A stretch of 5,202 bases of DNA, taken from contig JAGXHZ010000088.1 in NCBI GenBank assembly GCA_024635855.1, positions 1 through 5,202 on the forward strand, given 5' to 3'. The notes beneath the pieces were generated by a model. The model saw only the letters and a program-made list of their open reading frames with translations, ran no database searches and was not told the origin of the DNA. Shown here in pieces: positions 1 through 4,929 of the stretch; within the stretch, counting starts at the first letter, position 1; each line of letters begins with the position of its first letter. The DNA comes from Sulfuricurvum sp. Its GTDB lineage: Bacteria; Campylobacterota; Campylobacteria; Campylobacterales; Sulfurimonadaceae. Both the position numbers and the translations under genes were made by a program.

Positions 1-157
1 CACAGATAGCGCGAAAACAGGAGAGCTCTTTTGCCACGGTGCGCTGTCCGTAGTTAAAGTGCAATGCGACAATCTCATATCCTCGTGAACGCATAATATA
101 GGCGACAAGGGTCGAATCCATACCACCGCTCATAATACAAAGTGCTTTTTTAGTCAT
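1..157 (-). CDS. queC: 7-cyano-7-deazaguanine synthase QueC, N-terminal part (cut by window edge)
   Basis: QueC is a cytosolic ATP-dependent enzyme that converts 7-carboxy-7-deazaguanine and ammonia to preQ0, the precursor of the tRNA base queuosine. Only the first 52 codons are present; the gene runs off the left edge. The ATG lies at 157-155. The N-terminus carries the PP-loop SGGMDS (residues 10-15), which binds ATP pyrophosphate, followed by the family signature [10 protein letters not shown] (about residues 31-40) and [11 protein letters not shown]. This pair of motifs separates QueC from other PP-loop enzymes such as ThiI, MnmA or GuaA. A strong Shine-Dalgarno sequence (AAAGGGAA, 169-162) sits 4 nt before the start. 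The gene is divergent from ybeY, and their promoters share the same 54 bp. The C-terminal zinc-binding cysteines lie outside the window and cannot be checked. Confidence 0.93.
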   Translation of the reverse strand, partial: MTKKALCIMSGGMDSTLVAYIMRSRGYEIVALHFNYGQRTVAKELSCFRAIC

Positions 158-175
158 AAAATTCCCTTTAATGAG

Positions 176-204
176 ATTGTACCAAGGGGAGCCTTATGCT
201 ACAA
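176..204 (-). promoter_or_regulatory. Predicted sigma70-type promoter of queC
   Basis: Read on the minus strand, TTGTAG (204-199) is followed after 17 nt by TACAAT (181-176). The TACAAT is preceded by TGG, which forms an extended -10 element (TGN). The expected transcript start is near 169, giving a leader of about 12 nt that begins at the Shine-Dalgarno sequence of queC. The promoter lies on top of the oppositely directed ybeY promoter. It is a prediction from sequence only. Confidence 0.6.
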
Positions 205-205
205 T
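177..205 (+). promoter_or_regulatory. Predicted sigma70-type promoter of ybeY
   Basis: On the plus strand, TTGTAC (177-182) is followed after 17 nt by TACAAT (200-205). The TACAAT is preceded by TGC, which makes an extended -10. Standard spacing puts the transcript start at about 212, which is the A of the ybeY ATG, so the mRNA may be leaderless. The AAGGGGAG at 184-191 resembles a Shine-Dalgarno site but lies between -35 and -10, so it would not be transcribed from this promoter. Confidence 0.6.
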
Positions 206-211
206 GCGTTT

Positions 212-631
212 ATGATAGATTTAGATAACCGAACCGATAAAAATTATAATTTTACTCTATTGGAGCAAATTGCCGATACGCTTAGTGTCCGTGAAATTGA
301 GCTTATTCTCACCGATAACGATGAAATAGCCAAAATCAACCGTGAATTTCGAGGCATTGATAAAGCTACGGATGTGCTTAGCTTTCCAAGTGATCCTTTT
401 CCTAATGCACCTCTTGGAAGTATCATTATCAGTGTAGATAAAGTCCAAAGCGTTGCTGAAGAGATTGGGCATACTCCTGATGACGAGATTGCCTTGCTCT
501 TTATCCATGGAATGCTTCATCTACTCGGATACGACCATGAAGTCGATGGCGGTGAAATGCGTGAACGCGAAAGAAAGCTCGTCAACGAATTTAATTTACC
601 GTTGAGCCTGATTGTTCGGACGCAGGGGTAA
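212..631 (+). CDS. ybeY: Endoribonuclease YbeY (16S rRNA maturation, ribosome quality control)
   Basis: YbeY is a small cytosolic zinc-dependent endoribonuclease (UPF0054 family) involved in 16S rRNA 3'-end maturation and ribosome quality control. The 139-residue length is usual for the family. The zinc motif HGxLHLLGYDH is intact, with H99, H103 and H109 as the three ligands. The conserved stretch FRGIDKATDVLSFP (residues 46-59) supplies R47, equivalent to the conserved arginine of E. coli YbeY. The ATG at 212 is chosen because the protein then starts just before the family's first strand, and upstream ATGs at 196 and 204 are out of frame. No Shine-Dalgarno site lies at normal distance: AAGGGGAG ends 20 nt upstream. 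This fits a leaderless transcript from the promoter at 177-205. The 3' end overlaps the convergent PBP2 gene by 41 bp. Confidence 0.95.
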   Translation: MIDLDNRTDKNYNFTLLEQIADTLSVREIELILTDNDEIAKINREFRGIDKATDVLSFPSDPFPNAPLGSIIISVDKVQSVAEEIGHTPDDEIALLFIHGMLHLLGYDHEVDGGEMRERERKLVNEFNLPLSLIVRTQG

Positions 632-2432
632 TCTTTTCCGGCTGACCCAGTTTGACGTAGCCTAGCTCCAGTAATTTATTATAAATCCCCGAGACAATAG
701 TTCCGGCAGCTTCTCCTCCGTGTCCCCCGTGTTCAATCAATACCGTTACAATAAACTGAGGATTATCGGCAGGACCGTAGGTAGTAAACCACGCATGAGA
801 ACGTTTTAAATACTCCATATTCTTTTCACTTAGACGATTTTTAACGCTTTGTCCTATCCCTGTCGTTTGCGCTGTACCTGTTTTTCCTGCGATTGGAAAA
901 CGTGTCGAGATAAATGCCTTGGCGGTTCCGCCCTTGTCATTACAAACAGCTCTCATGGCACTTTGAATGATGGGAAGATTTTTTTTCTCCAATGGGGACA
1001 ATACATCTCTGGGTTTTGGCTCAACAATACTTGTCCCAATCTTATACGCGATATGCGGCTTAGGAAGTTTACCCGTTGCCATCAAAGCAGTATATTGTGC
1101 TATTTGCATAGGGGTCGTCAAAACATCCCCTTGCCCAATGGCGGTATTAAGAGTTTCACCACGGTACCATGGCTGTTTAAACTTCTCTATTTTCCATTGT
1201 CTGTTTGGAATCGTTCCTATAAATTCATTCGGAAGATCTATGGACGTTTTGACCCCTAGCCCCATTCGCATCAAGCCCAAACTCATCTTTTCTATTCCTA
1301 AATTTAGACTTCCTTTGTAAAAATAATCATCACAACTTTGGGTAATCGCTTTATGAATCGTAACATCTCCGTGTCCATGTTGATTCCAGCAACGAAATGA
1401 CCGATTTCCCAAACGAAAAGATCCTGTACAATTTACACCAAAATTTTCATTCATTGCACCTGAAGTAATATAAAGAAGTCCCAATCCGGTTTTGATCGTT
1501 GAACCGGGCGGATATAATCCGTTAACAACTTTATTCGTAAACGGTGCATCAACACTGTTAATAAGGTAGTTCCATTGATCGGTACTTACTCCCTCAACAA
1601 ATCCATTAAGATCATACTCCGGATAACTTCCAGCCGCATAAAGCGCCCCTTTTGTATCCATAACAATAATGGCGCCGACATTCCCTTTGAAAGCCTCTGC
1701 AATATACTGCTGAAGGCGCATATCAATATTGAGGAGAAGATTACGATTCTCTTTGGTTGCACTGCGCCCTAGCTCTTCAATTTCAACATTATGAGCATTG
1801 ACTTTAATCCGCCGTTCCCCTGCTTCACCTTGGAGATAAGTATTGTAATATTTTTCGATTCCGGTCTTTCCGACATGTCCTAAGAGTTGTAAAAGTGCGT
1901 TGTTCTCGACCTCTTTTTGGTTTGCCTTTGCCACGTATCCAATCAGATGGGATGCCGTTTTTCCATAAGGATAAAGTCGTTTTGGTGAAGGCGATATTTT
2001 AATCGTCTCACGCAAATTCATCAGTGCATAGAGAGGTATCATTGTTTCATGAGGGACAAATTCAACAACATCAATAAAATTATGGTTGTAATAGGAATCT
2101 TCTTGCTTATATGCTTTGGCAATTTTTTTCGCATCAAGTGAAGGAATCATAGAAAGTAAATAATTAATCTCTTGATTCAGAAGATGAATATCCTTGCCTT
2201 TTGTTAAATGTGGAGCAAGTGAGATTTTAAATCCAAGCTCATTAATCGCAATAGGTTCCAGATTGCGATCTAAAATTTCTCCGCGAACCGGCGGTGAAAG
2301 CTCTGCTTTGATACTGTTATTTTGAGAGAGCATTTCATAATGTTCATTGGATTGAACTGCTAAATCAAACACCCGAACAATGAGCGAGATCCAAGCCAGT
2401 ATAAAAAAGCCAATTAATAGTTTTACTTTCAT
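591..2432 (-). CDS. mrdA: Penicillin-binding protein 2 (elongation-specific peptidoglycan DD-transpeptidase)
   Basis: PBP2 cross-links peptidoglycan during side-wall elongation, working with the RodA glycosyltransferase and the MreBCD scaffold. The 613-residue protein has an N-terminal membrane anchor (about residues 4-24) and then a periplasmic pedestal starting at PPVRGEILDRN (47-57). A transpeptidase domain follows, with all three active-site motifs: PPGSTIK (nucleophile S311, K314), SCD (S366-D368) and KTGTAQ (K517-G519). The PBP2-typical WFTTYGPADNPQF (548-560) and HGGHGG (568-573) segments are also present. SCD instead of SxN is characteristic of PBP2 and distinguishes it from FtsI. C335, C348, H354 and C367 lie beside the active site and could bind zinc. 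The start overlaps the stop of the upstream membrane-protein gene as TGATG with no Shine-Dalgarno site, so translation is probably coupled. The last 13 residues are encoded in the convergent overlap with ybeY and lie beyond the catalytic domain. Confidence 0.96.
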   Translation of the reverse strand: MKVKLLIGFFILAWISLIVRVFDLAVQSNEHYEMLSQNNSIKAELSPPVRGEILDRNLEPIAINELGFKISLAPHLTKGKDIHLLNQEINYLLSMIPSLDAKKIAKAYKQEDSYYNHNFIDVVEFVPHETMIPLYALMNLRETIKISPSPKRLYPYGKTASHLIGYVAKANQKEVENNALLQLLGHVGKTGIEKYYNTYLQGEAGERRIKVNAHNVEIEELGRSATKENRNLLLNIDMRLQQYIAEAFKGNVGAIIVMDTKGALYAAGSYPEYDLNGFVEGVSTDQWNYLINSVDAPFTNKVVNGLYPPGSTIKTGLGLLYITSGAMNENFGVNCTGSFRLGNRSFRCWNQHGHGDVTIHKAITQSCDDYFYKGSLNLGIEKMSLGLMRMGLGVKTSIDLPNEFIGTIPNRQWKIEKFKQPWYRGETLNTAIGQGDVLTTPMQIAQYTALMATGKLPKPHIAYKIGTSIVEPKPRDVLSPLEKKNLPIIQSAMRAVCNDKGGTAKAFISTRFPIAGKTGTAQTTGIGQSVKNRLSEKNMEYLKRSHAWFTTYGPADNPQFIVTVLIEHGGHGGEAAGTIVSGIYNKLLELGYVKLGQPEKITPASEQSGSTVN

Positions 2433-2902
2433 CAGAACATCGCGATCAAGGCAAATTCAATTGCCATATATAAAAAAGCATGCCACTCAAATGCGGGTAA
2501 GGCGAGAAGAAAAATACCATTAATCATCGTAATAAACACCCAAAAAAGAAGATAGCTAGCAGCCACAAAAAGAGCTTTAATGCACAGTTTACATCGCATG
2601 GTTTGCTCAAGATACGGAAGAGCATAATGACTCAAAAGAATAAAAAAAAGTATTGAACTTCCAAACCAGTATCCTTTTTCAGCTTCAATAATCAACAGCA
2701 TAAGTGAAAAAATTATAAGAGAATAAAGATCATGACGCTTCAGTGAACGATAGAATAAATAACCTACCAATGCCAACATAGGGGGCAAAAACAGATAAAT
2801 ACTGCTAAGTGAACTGTAAATACCAAAAACCACAACCCATAAAAGGCTGCTTAGAGCGTTTTGATAAGTGATACTTCGTTGCATATCGGAAAATGTTTGC
2901 AT
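2432..2902 (-). CDS. Small polytopic inner-membrane protein, possible MreD-like partner of PBP2
   Basis: I do not recognise a named family. The 156 residues are mostly hydrophobic, with four to six likely membrane segments: roughly 19-51 (possibly two), 60-74, 81-96, 107-130 and 138-156. Short basic loops (RSLKRHD, 52-58; RCKLCIK, 103-109) lie between them. A similar-sized membrane protein sits at the same position before PBP2 in Campylobacter (Cj0651, from memory). Size, topology and position resemble MreD, usually about 160 residues with five or six helices; that match is inference, not homology I can see. The ATG at 2902 lies 52 bp inside the acetyltransferase gene, and a second in-frame ATG at 2884 is equally possible; neither has a clear Shine-Dalgarno site. 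The stop shares one base with the mrdA start (TGATG). Confidence 0.8.
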   Translation of the reverse strand: MQTFSDMQRSITYQNALSSLLWVVVFGIYSSLSSIYLFLPPMLALVGYLFYRSLKRHDLYSLIIFSLMLLIIEAEKGYWFGSSILFFILLSHYALPYLEQTMRCKLCIKALFVAASYLLFWVFITMINGIFLLALPAFEWHAFLYMAIEFALIAMF

Positions 2903-3315
2903 TTAATGCAGTCAGCCCAAATTTTATGTTCGGGGATGGTCTCTTTGGGGATTTCTACAAATCCGAGACGTTCAAAAAAGGTTCGTTGATAGGTAAGCGC
3001 CAATACTTCACGAAGTCCTAAAAGATTTCCTTCATCGCATACTTTCGCTACCAAAGTACTTCCGATGTTTTGCCCGCGATAACTGCTGTCAATAATCATA
3101 GAACGAACTTCAGCAAGATTAGGCGAATGAATATGAAGCGCACAAAATCCTACTAATTTATCACCATCCATTGCCAAAGTATACGAACGTATGTTGGTAG
3201 CTATTTCATCATCACTTCGATATAAAATAACGCCGCTTTGAATTTCCGGCTCTACAAGGTTCTGCATAGCCGGAATATCTAATAATGAGGCTTTTTTATA
3301 CGTGATCTGACTCAC
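2851..3315 (-). CDS. GNAT-family N-acetyltransferase, probably short-form N-acetylglutamate synthase
   Basis: This 154-residue protein is a single GNAT domain. It fits the short ArgA-like N-acetylglutamate synthases, which transfer acetyl from acetyl-CoA to glutamate as the first step of arginine synthesis. Family-like features are SGVILYRSDDEIATNI (27-42), the acetyl-CoA loop after VRSMIIDSSYRG (70-81), ALTYQRTFFERLGF (106-119) and the ending IWADCIKCKHFPICNEVSL (132-150), with cysteines C136, C139 and C145. The loop reads R80-G-Q-N-I-G85, with asparagine where RxxGxG has its first glycine. The start is GTG at 3315, overlapping the engB stop as GTGA; AAGGTGG (3328-3322) is a well-placed Shine-Dalgarno site. 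I recall no such gene here in C. jejuni or H. pylori, so it may be a lineage-specific insertion into the operon. Substrate is inferred; another small acetyl acceptor remains possible. Confidence 0.82.
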   Translation of the reverse strand: MSQITYKKASLLDIPAMQNLVEPEIQSGVILYRSDDEIATNIRSYTLAMDGDKLVGFCALHIHSPNLAEVRSMIIDSSYRGQNIGSTLVAKVCDEGNLLGLREVLALTYQRTFFERLGFVEIPKETIPEHKIWADCIKCKHFPICNEVSLIKTL

Positions 3316-3923
3316 TCACTGCCACCTTTTAACATCCCATAAAGGACGGAAACAATTTTATCAACTCCCTTGCGCTTACTGTTGGAAATCATCAATGCAT
3401 CCGGAAATCGATTCTTAAGTACTGAAAGTTCTTTTTGATTTAACTTGTCAATCTTCGTATATACTTGGAGAATATGCTGATCTTCCGTACAAATCTCACT
3501 GAGATACTGTGCCACTGAAGCATCAATCTCTAAATCCGGATGACGACAATCGATGAGATGAACAAATACACGTATTTGTTTACGTTCCGAAATAAAATTT
3601 GTCAGATTACTTTCCCAATCGCTTTTTAAACTTTTTGCTACTTTGGCATATCCAAAGCCAGGAAGATCCACTAAAATAGCACGGTTTTTTTCCCCAGATT
3701 CCCGATCCATAAAAATAACATCAAAATAATTGATAAGACGTGTTTTACCCGGCGTTGAGGATACTTTCGCGAGCGATTTTCTCTGCGTTAATGTATTAAG
3801 AAGTGAACTTTTCCCCGTATTGGAACGTGCCATGAAAGCGATTTCATTTTGAAATTCATTTTCGGGAGCCAAACGGATAGTAGGCGCAGAGGTAAGAAAG
3901 GCTGATTCAATAATTTCAATCAT
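3312..3923 (-). CDS. engB: Ribosome biogenesis GTP-binding protein EngB (YsxC/YihA)
   Basis: EngB is an essential cytosolic GTPase needed for 50S subunit assembly. The 203-residue length and all G motifs fit the TrmE-Era-EngA-EngB family: G1 at 32-39 (ARSNTGKS), G2 around T57 in SSTPGKTRLINYF, G3 D86-LPG-89 within VDLPGFGYAKV, G4 T156-KID-159, and G5 near S180-NSK-183. The VDLPGFGYA string and the G2 STPGKT context are typical of EngB. The first P-loop residue is A32 where GxxxxGKS has glycine, which is unusual for this fold. The ATG at 3923 overlaps the lptA stop as ATGA and lacks a clear Shine-Dalgarno site, suggesting coupling. The downstream acetyltransferase starts in a GTGA overlap. EngB between envelope genes is a stable arrangement in Campylobacterota. 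Confidence 0.95.
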   Translation of the reverse strand: MIEIIESAFLTSAPTIRLAPENEFQNEIAFMARSNTGKSSLLNTLTQRKSLAKVSSTPGKTRLINYFDVIFMDRESGEKNRAILVDLPGFGYAKVAKSLKSDWESNLTNFISERKQIRVFVHLIDCRHPDLEIDASVAQYLSEICTEDQHILQVYTKIDKLNQKELSVLKNRFPDALMISNSKRKGVDKIVSVLYGMLKGGSE

Positions 3924-4411
3924 TTTTGACTACTTTTTTTGGTTGTATTTTTGTCTTGCAAGGTAAACACCATCATAACAGGTTCACCCCCTGCACTATC
4001 AGCACTTGCATGCCCTTTTAGCGTATTAAGGACTACTTTATCACCTTTTACCCGACGATAATCATCGATGCGAATAAGATCCACTTTTTGATAAAACTGA
4101 TATTCGTTTTCATTGGGCATGTAGATAGCTTTTTGTGCCACACCGCGATATTTTTCACCCATTTCCGTGACAATATAAAAAGAGACACTTCCTTCTGCCA
4201 TGTATTTAACGGGCTTACGAGAGACATCCGTATAAATGGTCACCTTAGTAGCATTAAGTTCATCCTGTCCTTTAGTCACTTTGACGTTTCCCGTAAAAAC
4301 GGATACCCCTTGAGGCTGATCCCCTTTAAAGTTATCAGAAATGACTTTTAACTCTTGGCCACCCAGTGATAATGTCAATAAAAATGTTAATAATGTTAAT
4401 TTTTTAATCAT
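3920..4411 (-). CDS. lptA: LPS transport periplasmic protein LptA (OstA-like)
   Basis: LptA polymerises into the periplasmic bridge that carries lipopolysaccharide from LptC at the inner membrane to LptD at the outer membrane. The 163-residue protein starts with a signal peptide: basic IKK, a hydrophobic stretch (5-16), and likely cleavage around S15-L-G17. The OstA/LptA fold then follows with short beta repeats: SDNFKGDQPQGVSVFTGNVK (25-44), LNATKVTIYTD (52-62) and AEGSVSFYI (72-80), and the later strand VKGDKVVLNTLKG (121-133). The tail is polar and lysine-rich (TTKKSSQK). A Shine-Dalgarno site AGGGAA (4421-4416) overlaps the lptC stop, with only 8 nt between the genes. The stop overlaps the engB start. 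Assignment rests on the domain pattern plus the lptC neighbour. Confidence 0.9.
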   Translation of the reverse strand: MIKKLTLLTFLLTLSLGGQELKVISDNFKGDQPQGVSVFTGNVKVTKGQDELNATKVTIYTDVSRKPVKYMAEGSVSFYIVTEMGEKYRGVAQKAIYMPNENEYQFYQKVDLIRIDDYRRVKGDKVVLNTLKGHASADSAGGEPVMMVFTLQDKNTTKKSSQK

Positions 4412-4415
4412 ATTG

Positions 4416-4421
4416 TTCCCT
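4416..4421 (-). promoter_or_regulatory. Ribosome binding site of lptA
   Basis: AGGGAA on the minus strand lies 4 nt before the lptA ATG and overlaps the lptC stop codon (TAG, 4422-4420). It supports the ATG at 4411 as the start and suggests that ribosomes terminating on lptC can re-initiate on lptA. Confidence 0.7.
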
Positions 4422-4929
4422 ATTTAAGTTGATAACTGGCTCGGATTTGATCCGCTGAAACCGTATCAAGATTCAAATCATAGAGAAGATGGCTTCCCTC
4501 GATACTGTTTTCATTTTTAGTAATCGTAAATGCCCCCTCTGTCGTTAGAAAAGAGTGTTTTTGGTCATACACCCCTTCCTTAGAGTGAGACTGAAGTCCA
4601 TCAGAACGGGCATAATGAACTTTCCCCTCAAGGGTAATCACATCACCTTTATACAAGGCGCTATCAGCACGAATGGATTCAAGTAAAGCTTTTTCATTAT
4701 TCGTAAACTTTGCGTCACTTACTTCATAGCGGTCCCAAAACCGTTTTCCATGCTCACCTTCAAAAAAACGGTCAATTCGCTCAGGCGAAATTTCATAAAT
4801 TACAAATTGATCCAGCTCAAATGAAGGAACCTCTTTCGACGCTAATTGCTCATGTTTTATAGGTTTAAAATAACTGAACATTCCCACGAGAAGAGTCAAA
4901 AGAAGGATGAAAAAGATATTGATCGACAT
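4420..4929 (-). CDS. lptC: LPS export inner-membrane protein LptC
   Basis: LptC is a bitopic inner-membrane protein that takes lipopolysaccharide from the LptBFG ABC transporter and passes it to LptA. The 169-residue product has one N-terminal membrane helix (about residues 3-21) and then a periplasmic domain. Its C-terminal half has the repeated beta pattern of LptC/OstA domains: ADSALYKGDVITLEGKVHY (88-106), KEGVYDQKHSFLTTEGAF (117-134) and EGSHLLYDLNLDTVSADQIR (144-163). It is slightly shorter than E. coli LptC (191 residues). The identification relies on this pattern and on its place between kdsC and lptA. The ATG directly follows the kdsC stop codon in the same frame, so the start cannot be moved upstream. 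No basic residue precedes the helix, while K22 and K25 follow it, which is atypical for an N-in protein. Confidence 0.87.
   Translation of the reverse strand: MSINIFFILLLTLLVGMFSYFKPIKHEQLASKEVPSFELDQFVIYEISPERIDRFFEGEHGKRFWDRYEVSDAKFTNNEKALLESIRADSALYKGDVITLEGKVHYARSDGLQSHSKEGVYDQKHSFLTTEGAFTITKNENSIEGSHLLYDLNLDTVSADQIRASYQLK

Larger units (their letters stand above)
176..205. repeat. Imperfect inverted repeat spanning the divergent promoters
   Basis: The 9-bp arms ATTGTACCA (176-184) and TGCTACAAT (197-205) are inverted copies with one mismatch, separated by 12 bp. Each arm holds the extended -10 of one promoter and, read on the other strand, most of the -35 of the opposite promoter. A smaller dyad, AAGG/CCTT (184-187 and 192-195), sits in the middle, with its centre offset by one base. 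The repeat may simply reflect the two promoters, or may also be an operator for a dimeric regulator. Confidence 0.6.

Noticed and set aside
204..215. ATG at 204 giving a three-codon frame that ends in ATGA with the ybeY start
   Set aside because: It overlaps the -10 element and would not be in the predicted mRNA.
196..228. A 10-codon open frame (ATG at 196) with a well-spaced AAGGGGAG in front, overlapping the ybeY start
   Set aside because: The start lies upstream of the predicted transcript start, and the peptide resembles nothing. It would matter only if transcription began further upstream.
638..662. Weak dyad (GGCT...AGCC) just beyond the ybeY stop, considered as a terminator
   Set aside because: The stem is only about four pairs, has a long loop and no following T run, and lies inside the mrdA coding sequence.
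849..1320. Two open frames on the plus strand opposite mrdA
   Set aside because: They are antisense to well-conserved PBP2 motifs, lack ribosome sites, and have no recognisable domain.
4088..4351. Plus-strand open frame opposite lptA
   Set aside because: It is a shadow of the lptA coding sequence with no start signals or family resemblance.
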